Shown in pieces: positions 7,153 through 14,344 of a stretch of DNA of 16,999 nt. Numbering within the stretch: the stretch's first letter is position 1; every line of letters starts with the position of its first letter. The translations under genes were made by a program, and so were the position numbers. Source of the stretch: JAVJUS01 sp040220455 (lineage in GTDB: Bacteria > Pseudomonadota > Alphaproteobacteria > DSM-16000 > Inquilinaceae); assembly GCA_040220455.1 (NCBI GenBank), contig JAVJUS010000027.1, forward strand, positions 1 through 16,999, read 5' to 3'. Below the pieces are notes generated by a model that worked only from the letters and a program-made list of their open reading frames with translations, ran no database searches and was not told where the DNA came from.

Positions 7153-7579
7153 GTGGCATGGCGGGCCAGGGCGCCATCGCTCGGCGTTCGCCGAAATCCG
7201 GGGCCTTCGAGTGTAGGCTAAGGATAGATGGCGGGCCAAGCGCGATGACAACGCGAACCATATTTTCGTTGTAGCACGACGGCAAGATCTCGCCGAGGCG
7301 TCATGAATCGGAGGATCTTCCCCCTCTGCATGCCTTTGCACGACGACCGCGATGGGCTCCGTTTCGAAGATTGTATCAATCGGATCGAGCGCCTGAACTC
7401 GGTTCCGAAATGGCTCTCGAGCGCAGTCAGGAGTGAGGTATCGCCGAACGGACGCAGGTTTTCCGTCCGACGGCGCCACAAGACAAGGACTGGGAGCGGA
7501 ATGGTGATTCGCAGAAAAGTCATCCCGCTCCAGTGACGCTCCAATTTCACATGAGAAAGAAGCGTCGTCTCTTCGGCAA
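7153..7579. other. Intergenic region without a supported gene
   Basis: Several frames are open here on both strands but none has a recognisable domain or a convincing ribosome site. The stretch is visibly less GC-rich than its flanks. It holds an 11-base direct repeat ATGGCGGGCCA (7158-7168 and 7228-7238), a hairpin CGGACG/CGTCCG (7449-7469) and an imperfect 11-bp inverted repeat (7493-7503 with 7521-7531). It may be a remnant of an inserted element or a 3-prime region for the convergent genes on both sides. Confidence 0.4.
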
Positions 7580-8140
7580 TCAGGTTCCCGGAATTGTTCC
7601 CGGGCGGACATATGCGAAGGCATGCTGGACATAGTCAGCCTTGCCCAGGTCAACTCCTTGATTGCGAAGGATGGCGTAAGCCGTAACCAGATGAAAATTG
7701 AATTGCGGCAACGCCCAGTCTCTCGCGTACTGATCGCCGGTCATGTCGAAGATCATCCCGTTAGGGAGTTCGATGCTGATAGAATTATGGCCACCTGCGT
7801 CGAGCGCATCTGAAGCGAGGTTGTTCAGAAACGATCGGGTTTCGGTGATGCGAGCCTGCGCATCTGCGATCGTCCCGGGTCGATCGCCAGCGTTCTGACC
7901 TTCCTGGGCAAGGTCGTTCCATATGTCCGGAAGGGCTTCGCCCCGAATGCGGAAAACCGCTTCGTAGGCCTGCAAGCACGAAAAGCGGATCTGGGATGAG
8001 AGCGGAAACATGTCGGATGCAAGCCTCGCAACAAGCAGTCGTGCGGCGTCTTCCGACTGCCCCTCCGCTTTGCTGAGCCAGCCCGACAGCGCGTGCAGCA
8101 TCTGGGAGTAGGTCGGTACAAGAAGATTGGTCAGAGACAT
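7580..8140 (-). CDS. DUF1993 family protein
   Basis: The protein is 186 residues long. It opens with MSLTNLLVPTYSQMLHALSG and ends with FHLVTAYAILRNQGVDLGKADYVQHAF (described by its ends), both typical of DUF1993. These soluble proteins resemble DinB-like four-helix bundles. Key features are the conserved LPNGMIFDMTGDQYARDWALPQ-type segment around 125-146 and His150. No biochemical role is established. ATG 8140 is preferred; a TTG four codons upstream would add MRGA. The upstream ribosome site is poor (GGGGCG). The gene stands alone, convergent with the FMN reductase, in a region of lower GC content than its neighbours, which may point to separate acquisition. Confidence 0.85.
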   Translation of the reverse strand: MSLTNLLVPTYSQMLHALSGWLSKAEGQSEDAARLLVARLASDMFPLSSQIRFSCLQAYEAVFRIRGEALPDIWNDLAQEGQNAGDRPGTIADAQARITETRSFLNNLASDALDAGGHNSISIELPNGMIFDMTGDQYARDWALPQFNFHLVTAYAILRNQGVDLGKADYVQHAFAYVRPGTIPGT

Positions 8141-8376
8141 GGCGCCCCGCAAATCGAACGGCTGTAATCGCTGCAGACCTGGACGCTAAGCAGGCCTCGA
8201 GCAACTACAGCTTTGGGTAGAAACCGTCTGCCTTTGAAAGTTGTGGGAAATGGCATCACGCTCTCGAGTATGGCGAGGGGGGGCGGGACCGGAATCAAAC
8301 CTTCTCACCTTAAATATATCATATAGCGTCATTTTTCGCTGGCGCTTTGGTGGCTTCGCCGGCCGAACACCAGGCG

Positions 8377-9492
8377 TCAGGTCCCGAGCCCACCATACGT
8401 GATCCGTCGCAGGACCCATTCGAACGGTCCGAGCTTGAGATAGCGCTGCCAGAGCAGCAGCGCCCCAATAAGACCCGCCGTCACCGCAAGCGCGATGAAG
8501 ACGGCGGTCACCCGGTCCACCGCGCTCCACAGCCCTAGCCCGTAGCCCGAGAAGATCGTCGACAGGATGATCGACTGGCCGAGGTATATGCTCAGGCTTG
8601 ACCCACCCGCTTTCAGCGCCTGCGCCATGATCGGCCCCGGCGGGCGTGAGACTGCCGCGATCAGCCCGAGATAACCGAGCGTCGCAACCGGCGCAGAGAC
8701 GACGGTCAGGACGACCCCGGGCACCGGCGGCCCCCATTGCCAGATCGCGGCCCCCAGGAGTCCAAGCGCGACCCCCGGCCCGAGACACCAGCGCCGCGCG
8801 CGCCGCCAGAGCGCGTGCAGCGCGTCGTCGATCATGCCGGACTTCACCGCCGCAAGGCCGAGGCAGAACCAGCCGAGCGCCGAGATGCCCTGGATCACGA
8901 GAAAGGACGGCATGATGAAGGCGAAGCCGATGCTGCGGAACAGGACGGCTTCGAGGAAGCCACCCTCGATCAGGATCGCGCGCTCCATCGCGACGATGTC
9001 GGGCGGCGTATCCGGCGCGGCCAGAAGCAGCGGTGGCGCGATGAGGGCCTGAACCACGAGCAGCGCCGCGCCGACCCGCACCAGACGCCGCACCGGCCAG
9101 TCGCGAAACAGGTAGAGGATCGATCCTGTGACGGCGTAGATCGTCAGGATATCGCCGGGGAAGAACAGGCAGCCATGGGCGATACCGAGGATCAGAAGCC
9201 CGATCATCCGGTTGCGGTAGACGCGCCCGAACGGCAGCCTGCGCCGCGCCGCCGAGCGCATCAGGAACCCCAGCCCGACGCCGAACATGAAGGAAAACAG
9301 CCCGTAGGTCTTGAGCAGCGCCAGCCCGTTCGCAAGCCAGAGGGTGATGGCGTCCAAGGCCGTCTCGCCACTTGGGTCGGCGAAGCTTCCGAGCGCTGAG
9401 AACGCGATGTACTGAACATTGACCACGACGATACCGAACAACGCCACGAGGCGCAGGTAATCCGGCATCAAGGCACGCGGCGACGCGGTCAT
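8377..9492 (-). CDS. DUF418 family multi-pass membrane protein
   Basis: The protein is 371 residues long. About nine or ten hydrophobic helices are visible. The N-terminal part has the PDYLRLVALFGIVVVN helix and FSFMFGVGLGFLM, as in YeiB-like proteins. The C-terminal half carries the DUF418 pattern: GGSSLSIYLGQSII, then the ending GPFEWVLRRITYGG. The family is found in the bacterial inner membrane; transport roles have been suggested but are not established. ATG 9492 overlaps the stop of the upstream TetR gene (ATGA), so translation is coupled. The frame is open further upstream but reads antisense to that gene. The TetR partner probably controls it. Confidence 0.87.
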   Translation of the reverse strand: MTASPRALMPDYLRLVALFGIVVVNVQYIAFSALGSFADPSGETALDAITLWLANGLALLKTYGLFSFMFGVGLGFLMRSAARRRLPFGRVYRNRMIGLLILGIAHGCLFFPGDILTIYAVTGSILYLFRDWPVRRLVRVGAALLVVQALIAPPLLLAAPDTPPDIVAMERAILIEGGFLEAVLFRSIGFAFIMPSFLVIQGISALGWFCLGLAAVKSGMIDDALHALWRRARRWCLGPGVALGLLGAAIWQWGPPVPGVVLTVVSAPVATLGYLGLIAAVSRPPGPIMAQALKAGGSSLSIYLGQSIILSTIFSGYGLGLWSAVDRVTAVFIALAVTAGLIGALLLWQRYLKLGPFEWVLRRITYGGLGT

Positions 9493-10094
9493 GGTCGCGT
9501 GAACACCGACAGCGCCAGCGTCAGCATTTCGCGGATGCGCTCGGGGTCTTCGCCCGAGGCGCGCTGAGTGATGGCCAGCGCGACCTGTTCGCCGAGGTAC
9601 TTCGCCCCGGCCTCGACCGACAGCCCGTCGGGCCACTCCCCGGCATCGAGCGCAGCTTGAAGGAACGCCACATATGCCGCCTGCGCGGCTGCGTCGATCT
9701 CCTCCACCCGCGCCCGCGTTTCCGGCCCCAGCCGGTGCTTGCCCGCGCGCATCTTGTAGAACAGGCAGCCGGTTTCCATCCGCGGGTCCGCGCTCGCAAA
9801 GTCGATCAAGTCTGTGAGCGTCCGGCGCAGCCCCTGCCCGCCGTGCAGCACCACGAATATCTCCGACAGTACCAGTTCGGCATAGCGGTCGAGCACCGCG
9901 CGCGACAACCCGTCCTCACTTCCGAACTCCCGGTAGAGCGAGGGCTTGGAGATGCCCGCCATCTGACAGATCGCGTTGACCGACACATCGGCGGGGTCGC
10001 TCTGCCAATAGGCGGTCATGGCGACGTCGAGCACCTTTTCAGCGTTCATCGTGCGCGGTCTGCCGCGCGCGGGTTTCGGTTCGTCATCGCTCAT
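9489..10094 (-). CDS. TetR/AcrR family transcriptional regulator (divergent from SDR gene)
   Basis: The protein is 201 residues long. A basic N-terminal tail (KPARGRPR, an AT-hook-like GRPR) leads into the TetR domain: KVLDVAMTAYWQSDPADVSV (20-39), then the helix-turn-helix ICQMAGISKPSLYREFGSED (42-61). The C-terminal ligand domain includes METGCLFYKMRAGKHRLGPE. It overlaps the DUF418 gene by 4 bases. It is divergent from the SDR gene, with 89 bases between the starts. That gap contains two copies of a TetR-type operator, so this protein probably represses both directions. The ligand is unknown. Confidence 0.9.
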   Translation of the reverse strand: MSDDEPKPARGRPRTMNAEKVLDVAMTAYWQSDPADVSVNAICQMAGISKPSLYREFGSEDGLSRAVLDRYAELVLSEIFVVLHGGQGLRRTLTDLIDFASADPRMETGCLFYKMRAGKHRLGPETRARVEEIDAAAQAAYVAFLQAALDAGEWPDGLSVEAGAKYLGEQVALAITQRASGEDPERIREMLTLALSVFTRP

Positions 10095-10098
10095 TTGT

Positions 10099-10110
10099 TA
10101 CCGGTCGGTA
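10099..10110. promoter_or_regulatory. TetR-type operator, copy 1
   Basis: TACCGGTCGGTA is a near-palindrome (5-bp arms TACCG/CGGTA). It lies 5 bases upstream of the TetR start codon and overlaps the ATTTTA that reads TAAAAT on -, a likely -10 element for tetR. Confidence 0.68.
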
Positions 10111-10143
10111 TTTTATGTCTTGACGACGCGCTCCGGATATTCG

Positions 10144-10155
10144 TACCAGTCGGTA
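10144..10155. promoter_or_regulatory. TetR-type operator, copy 2
   Basis: TACCAGTCGGTA matches copy 1 in 11 of 12 bases and has 4-bp arms. The centres are 45 bp apart. It lies 19 bp downstream of a TTGACG (10120-10125) that could be the -35 of the SDR gene, so binding would cover the -10 region. Confidence 0.68.
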
Positions 10156-10183
10156 ACGCACCACGCAAGCAGGAGAGCGAAAC

Positions 10184-11062
10184 ATGGCGGAGACGGGAAG
10201 AACGATCGTCATCACGGGGGCAAGCAGCGGCTTCGGCGCGGCGGCGGTGCGCGCCTTCGCCGACCGGGGGGACCGGGTCTGGGGCACGATGCGCAATGCC
10301 GAGGGGCGCAACGCGGCGAAGAAGGCGACGCTGGAGGCACACTCCCCACGCATCGCAATCGTCGAGATGGACGTCACCAGCGACACCTCGGTAGCCGAGG
10401 GCTTTGCCCGGATCCTCGCCAAGGGCCCCGTCGATGTCCTGATCAACAACGCGGGCATCATGTATATCGGAATGACGGAGGCCTACAGCGTCGCGCAGGC
10501 CCATGAGCAGATGGACACCAACTATTTCGGGGCCATCCGCGCGATGCAGGCGGTGCTGCCGTCGATGCGCGCCGCCGGCTCGGGCCTGATCGTCAACACC
10601 AGCTCGATTGCCGGGCGGGTGTCGGTGCCCTTCTTCGGCACCTACTGCGCCACGAAACACGCGCTCGAGGCCTACAGCCAGAGCCTGCGCTACGAGGTGG
10701 CGCCGTTCGGCATCGACGTGGCGCTGGTCGAGCCGGGTCCGTTCCCGTCCAACCTGCTCGCCGCCGGCAAGCCGCCCGCGCGCGCGGATGTCCTGTCGTC
10801 CTATGGCGACCTCGGCGACGTGCCTGCCAACATGATCGCGGGCTTCGCCGACATGCTGGCAAGCGATGCCGCCCCCGATCCGCAACTGGTGGTCGACGCC
10901 TATCTCGCGCTTGCGGACGCGGCGCCGGGCAAGCGCCCCACGCGCAAGGTCGTCGGCATCACCTGGGGCGTGGACGAGGTGAACGCCTTCGCCCAGCCGC
11001 GGCAGGACGCGATCCTGAAGGAGATGCAGCTCGACGGCGTGCTGGGCGGTGCCGACGCCTGA
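10184..11062 (+). CDS. Short-chain dehydrogenase/reductase (classical SDR)
   Basis: The protein is 292 residues long. It has the cofactor motif TGASSGFG (11-18), NNAG (88-91), the catalytic Ser in NTSSIAG (Ser141) and YCATK (Tyr154, Lys158), so the catalytic set is complete. A C-terminal extension after about 200 includes the helical ANMIAGFADMLA. SDRs of this type oxidise or reduce alcohols and carbonyls with NAD(P). An Arg/Asn pair after the second strand (TMRNAE) is compatible with NADP preference. The substrate cannot be deduced. ATG 10184 has AGGAGA upstream. It is divergent from the TetR gene and probably under its control. The cupin gene follows 60 bases later. Confidence 0.92.
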   Translation: MAETGRTIVITGASSGFGAAAVRAFADRGDRVWGTMRNAEGRNAAKKATLEAHSPRIAIVEMDVTSDTSVAEGFARILAKGPVDVLINNAGIMYIGMTEAYSVAQAHEQMDTNYFGAIRAMQAVLPSMRAAGSGLIVNTSSIAGRVSVPFFGTYCATKHALEAYSQSLRYEVAPFGIDVALVEPGPFPSNLLAAGKPPARADVLSSYGDLGDVPANMIAGFADMLASDAAPDPQLVVDAYLALADAAPGKRPTRKVVGITWGVDEVNAFAQPRQDAILKEMQLDGVLGGADA

Positions 11063-11122
11063 CTGTTCTCTACGCCACAAGCACTCCCATCAAAGCAACC
11101 TGCAACCGCAAGGAATAACACG

Positions 11123-11557
11123 ATGATGAAAGCCCTGATCGTCGCAGCAGCGGCAACGCTCGTGACGACAACCGCTTTTGCCGAGAGCCATGGCCACAGC
11201 GAAAACCACAGCGAAAACCATGTCGCTCTCGAGAACGTAGAATGGTTCGATGCGCCCATCCCAGGTGTGCAACTGGCGCTGGCCTGGGGCGACGATGCGA
11301 CCGGCGCCGCCTGGCTGTTCAAGATGGACCCGGGCGTCGCGCTGCCGATGCACACACATACCCATGACTACTGGGGTCTCAGCATTGTCGGCGAATGGGT
11401 GCATATCGAGGCTGACGGCACTGACGTCCCGACCGTGCCAGGCGACTATTCTCTGGTCGAAGGCGGCGTCACGCATGCCGACCGCTGCGACAGCGATATC
11501 CCGTGCATCGGCCTGCTCGCCTTCACAGGCCCCCGCGACGTCGCGCTGGCCGAGTGA
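11123..11557 (+). CDS. Secreted cupin domain protein
   Basis: The protein is 144 residues long. A signal peptide covers 1-20 (KALIVAAAATLVTTTAFA, with cleavage after AFA). A short His-rich linker follows with two SENH repeats. The rest is a small single-domain cupin: MHTHTHDYWGLSIVGEW (76-92) gives the metal-binding His77/79/81 cluster, and VEGGVTHAD (112-120) gives His118. The fold would bind a divalent metal in the periplasm. Catalytic or binding role unknown. ATG 11123 is preceded by AAGGA. It lies 60 bases after the SDR gene in the same direction, so the two are likely co-transcribed. Confidence 0.83.
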   Translation: MMKALIVAAAATLVTTTAFAESHGHSENHSENHVALENVEWFDAPIPGVQLALAWGDDATGAAWLFKMDPGVALPMHTHTHDYWGLSIVGEWVHIEADGTDVPTVPGDYSLVEGGVTHADRCDSDIPCIGLLAFTGPRDVALAE

Positions 11558-11611
11558 CTGCAAGACATCGCCAAGCATGTTGAGCGGCCTTACTGCAATG
11601 TTCGGTTCGAG

Positions 11612-11638
11612 GGGCTGTCGCGCTTTCAGCGACAGCCC
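11612..11638. terminator. Possible terminator hairpin after the SDR-cupin genes
   Basis: GGGCTGTCGC (11612-11621) and GCGACAGCCC (11629-11638) pair perfectly around a 7-base loop, 55 bases after the cupin stop. GAAAAAC follows rather than a T-run, so termination on + would not be the standard type. It could also be a remnant of a mobile element. Confidence 0.45.
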
Positions 11639-11847
11639 GAAAAACTCTGAAGCTCTGAAGACTGCTTGATCTGCTCAGAATTTCCTGAGTAACGGGCCTG
11701 CTTGTCCGGTGAAATCAGAGCCCGGTCGCGTTGGCGGAGAGGGTGTCCGCCTGCTTGACGTCCAGCCGGATCCCTAATGATCCGAAATCACCACCCGTTC
11801 CATGTGATTGTCCGGGATCGAGTGCCAGCGACGTCCGTTGAAGTCCA

Positions 11848-11887
11848 ACACCATCCCACATAGAATAGGGGTCTGAATGTGGGGTGT
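11848..11887. repeat. Inverted repeat at the integrase start
   Basis: CCCACAT (11855-11861) pairs with ATGTGGG (11877-11883), and ACAC (11848-11851) pairs with GTGT (11884-11887), with a 3-base bulge. It lies just upstream of ATG 11893 and could be an autoregulatory or integrase arm-binding site. Confidence 0.5.
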
Positions 11888-11892
11888 CAGTG

Positions 11893-13098
11893 ATGAAACC
11901 ACGCCGGCCGCATCCCGATCGCGCCCTGTCGGCCGTCAAGGTCCGGGCGCTCACCGAGCCGGGCCGCTATGCCGACGGCAACGGGCTTTATTTGGTCGTC
12001 GATCCGTCGGGGGCCAAGCGCTGGATGCTGCGCACGGTCGTCCACGGACGGCGCCGCGACATCGGTCTCGGCAGCGCGCGCCTCGTTACCCTGGCCGAGG
12101 CGCGGGAGAAGGCCCGCGACTATCGCAAGGTCGCGCGCGAGGGCGGCGACCCCCTGACCGAGATCCGGGCCGCCCGGCGCGTGGTGCCGACCTTCGCCGA
12201 GGCCGCGGTCCGGGTGCACGGTGACCGGACCCGGGCTTGGCGCAATGCCAAGCATGCGCGGCAGTGGCTCTCGAGCCTGGAGACCCATGTCTTCCCGGTG
12301 ATCGGTGGCTACCGGGTCGACCGGATCGAGACCGCCGACGTGCTCCGGGTCCTCGCGCCGCTCTGGCTCGCCAAGCCGGAGACCGCGCGCCGCTTGCGCC
12401 AGCGCATCGCCACCGTGCTCGACTGGGCGAAGGCGGCCGGGTTCCGCACGGGTGACAACCCGGTTGAGGGCGTCGCCGGGGGCCTGCCGCGCCAGCCCGA
12501 TCGCCAGGCCCATCATGCGGCGCTGCCCTACACCGAGGTCCCCGCCTTCGTCCGGCGGCTGCGCACGAGCGATGCCTCGGAGCCGGTCCGGCTCGCCTTC
12601 GAGTTCCTGATCGTGACGGCGGCGCGAACCGGCGAGGTCCGGGAGGCACGCTGGGGCGAGATCGATCTCGCGGGCGGTTTCTGGACCGTGCCGGGCAACC
12701 GGATGAAGGCGGGACGGCCCCACCGCGTGCCGCTGGCACCCCGGGTGGTCGCGATCCTGGAACGCGCCCGCGCGCTCGCTGGCGACAGCGACCTCGTGTT
12801 CCCGGGCCGCTCGCCGGTGCAACCGCTGTCGGGTATGACCTTCCTGATGACGCTGCGCCGGATGGGGATGACGGCCACGGTCCACGGCTTCCGGTCGGCC
12901 TTCCGGGACTGGGCCGCCGAGCGCACGGCCTTTTCGCAAGAGGTCTGCGAGATGGCGCTCGCCCATACGATCCGCAACAAGGCCGAGGCCGCCTACCGCC
13001 GGGGCGACCTGCTGGAGAAGCGTCGCGCCCTGATGACCGCCTGGGCCTACTACGTCGCCGGCGAGGCGGCCGACGTGGTTCCGCTGAGGACCGGCTGA
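11893..13098 (+). CDS. P4-type tyrosine integrase (DUF4102 arm-binding domain)
   Basis: The protein is 401 residues long. The N-terminal arm-DNA-binding domain (about 11-95) has LTEPGRYADGNGLYLVVDPS and the IGLGSARLVTLAEAREKARD helix typical of P4/DUF4102 integrases. A core-binding SAM-like helical domain covers about 100-190. The catalytic domain has Arg245 (ARTGEVREARW), Lys272, His331-x-x-Arg334 (HGFRSAFRDW), His358 (LAHTIRNK) and the nucleophile Tyr368 (AAYRRGD). All six catalytic positions are present, so it looks active. GGGGTG lies 6 bases before ATG 11893; a GTG at 11884 is an alternative start. The stop overlaps the next gene by one base (TGATG). These integrases normally insert islands at tRNA genes. 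Confidence 0.93.
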   Translation: MKPRRPHPDRALSAVKVRALTEPGRYADGNGLYLVVDPSGAKRWMLRTVVHGRRRDIGLGSARLVTLAEAREKARDYRKVAREGGDPLTEIRAARRVVPTFAEAAVRVHGDRTRAWRNAKHARQWLSSLETHVFPVIGGYRVDRIETADVLRVLAPLWLAKPETARRLRQRIATVLDWAKAAGFRTGDNPVEGVAGGLPRQPDRQAHHAALPYTEVPAFVRRLRTSDASEPVRLAFEFLIVTAARTGEVREARWGEIDLAGGFWTVPGNRMKAGRPHRVPLAPRVVAILERARALAGDSDLVFPGRSPVQPLSGMTFLMTLRRMGMTATVHGFRSAFRDWAAERTAFSQEVCEMALAHTIRNKAEAAYRRGDLLEKRRALMTAWAYYVAGEAADVVPLRTG

Positions 13099-14042
13099 TG
13101 GACCCTGATCCCGGGCAAGTGGCAAAGAAACGGGAGGCGGCCATCAGCACTCTGATGGCTCGCAAGTTCCCGATGCTCGCACGCATCGGCGCTCTCCGTC
13201 CCGACGGTCAGTGGGGTCCCGGCGTCCACCAGAGAGGTGTCTCCCCGGAACAGCGGACCGAGGTCGATCGCTACCGCGACCGTCTGGAAGCGATGCCGCT
13301 GGACGAACTGTTCGAGTGGGCCGAGCGCGAGCGCGAGGCCGAGCGGCGCGAGGAGGCGGTGCGCCTCGAGGCGATCGAGCGGAGCGCCTCCTACAACCAG
13401 CCGGACGCCGAGGCGGATGTCGGGCTGTGGAGCCGCAAGGCCTTCTGGGAGCCGGAGGAAGCGGTCGCCCTGCTGCTCGGAAAGGATCCGCGGGTCGTGT
13501 CGGGCGCAGCGGTCCGTCGGTTCGGAAGCAGCCCGTTCACGGTCCGGTACGCCGAGTTGCAGGACCTGATCCGTCGCGCCGGTCAGAGCGGGCAGATCGT
13601 CGACACCTCACCGGGCGCCTACCTGGACTGGGCCCGACGGATCAATCTCGACATCCCGTCGAACCTCGAGGCGGCCGTGACCGCCAACGGCGGCACGATC
13701 GCGGACTGGCGGAAGCGGGTCGCCGAGCTCGAGGCGGCGCTCTCGGCGGTCGCCGAGGAGCGCGATGCCCTGCACGGCCGTGTCCAGTCGCTGGAGGCCC
13801 GGTCGCCCACGGAGAAAAGCGTCTCAACCCGCGAGCGCGCTTCGCTGCTCAAGCTCGTGATCGGCATTGCGGCCGTAGGCTATGGATACGACCCGTCGGC
13901 AAGCCGCAGTGAGAAGATCAAGGAGATCGCCGAGGACCTCGCGAGCCTCGGCGTGCCCCTCGACGAGGACACGGTCCGCAAGTGGTTGAGGGAGGCCGCC
14001 GAGCATCTGCCGTCCGAGACCGGCGACGGCCCGGAGGGCTGA
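13098..14042 (+). CDS. Uncharacterised coiled-coil protein coupled to the integrase
   Basis: The protein is 314 residues long and I do not recognise a named family. An Arg/Glu-rich helical region spans about 52-95. A middle domain with WSRKAFWEPEEAVALLLGKD (111-130) covers about 108-195. A Leu/Ala/Glu coiled coil follows at 205-235. A C-terminal domain (247-303), LLKLVIGIAAVGYGYDPSAS then LGVPLDEDTVRKWLREA, looks like a small conserved unit with a helix-turn-helix-like ending. The start overlaps the integrase stop by one base (TGATG), so the two are co-translated. A role in DNA binding or recombination directionality is inference from position. The stop codon lies inside the first tandem palindrome. 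Confidence 0.7.
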   Translation: MDPDPGQVAKKREAAISTLMARKFPMLARIGALRPDGQWGPGVHQRGVSPEQRTEVDRYRDRLEAMPLDELFEWAEREREAERREEAVRLEAIERSASYNQPDAEADVGLWSRKAFWEPEEAVALLLGKDPRVVSGAAVRRFGSSPFTVRYAELQDLIRRAGQSGQIVDTSPGAYLDWARRINLDIPSNLEAAVTANGGTIADWRKRVAELEAALSAVAEERDALHGRVQSLEARSPTEKSVSTRERASLLKLVIGIAAVGYGYDPSASRSEKIKEIAEDLASLGVPLDEDTVRKWLREAAEHLPSETGDGPEG

Positions 14043-14075
14043 CCGAATTCGGTCTCGCGCTGACCGAATTCGGTC
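14041..14075. promoter_or_regulatory. Two tandem perfect 14-bp palindromes
   Basis: GACCGAATTCGGTC occurs at 14041-14054 and again at 14062-14075. Start-to-start spacing is 21 bp, or two helical turns, so two dimers would sit on the same face. The second copy is preceded by T and followed by A, extending it to 16 bp. They lie 59 bp before the AlpA-like start and look like an operator for the AlpA-HTH-recombinase genes. Confidence 0.78.
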
Positions 14076-14134
14076 ACGGCCGGCATCCGATCTCCTAGCA
14101 CGACGCCGTTCCCCCTCGAACGGAGTCGTTGTCG

Positions 14135-14341
14135 ATGGACAAGCCCGATCCCCTCCCGCCGACCGGATTCCTTCGGCTGGCCTCGATCCTCGCCCCCGGC
14201 GGCCCGATCCCGGTCTCCCGGTCGACCTGGTGGGCCGGCGTCAAATCCGGCCGCTATCCCCGACCGGTCAAGCTCGGCCCGCGCATCACCGCCTGGCGCG
14301 TGGAGGACATCCGCGCGCTGATCGAGCGGGGCGTCGACTGA
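14135..14341 (+). CDS. AlpA-like phage/island transcriptional regulator
   Basis: The protein is 68 residues long. It resembles AlpA family regulators, with FLRLASILA (12-20), then SRSTWWAGVKSGRYPRPVKL (28-47) as the winged-helix/MerR-like core, and AWRVEDIRALIERG (53-66). AlpA proteins activate excision or integrase genes in prophages and islands. The first helix is separated from the second by a longer loop (PGGPIPV) than in the shortest members. ATG 14135 has CGGAG nine bases upstream; TTG 14129 is an alternative. The following HTH gene starts 3 bases after its stop, so it is likely co-expressed with the second recombinase. Confidence 0.86.
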   Translation: MDKPDPLPPTGFLRLASILAPGGPIPVSRSTWWAGVKSGRYPRPVKLGPRITAWRVEDIRALIERGVD

Positions 14342-14344
14342 CCG

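Larger units (their letters stand above)
11558..11892. other. Intergenic region between cupin gene and integrase
   Basis: No gene is supported in these 335 bases. They hold a 10-bp hairpin after the cupin gene, a GGCGGA/TCCGCC hairpin (11733-11751) next to a sequence resembling the 3-prime end of a serine tRNA, and an inverted repeat across the integrase start. An attachment site for the integrase would be expected in this region. Confidence 0.5.

Noticed and set aside
7303..7536. 77-residue open frame on +
   Set aside because: No recognisable domain, no ribosome site, unusual composition, and a comparable frame is open on the other strand over the same bases.
8286..8301. On - this reads GGTTTGATTCCGGTCC, similar to a tRNA T-arm
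   Set aside because: The T-stem pairs for only two bases and no acceptor, anticodon or D arm can be drawn around it. A decayed tRNA fragment is possible but not supported.
11887..13125. Long open frame on - opposite the P4-type integrase
   Set aside because: Arg/Gly/Pro-rich shadow of a GC-rich coding strand; the + frame has complete catalytic motifs.
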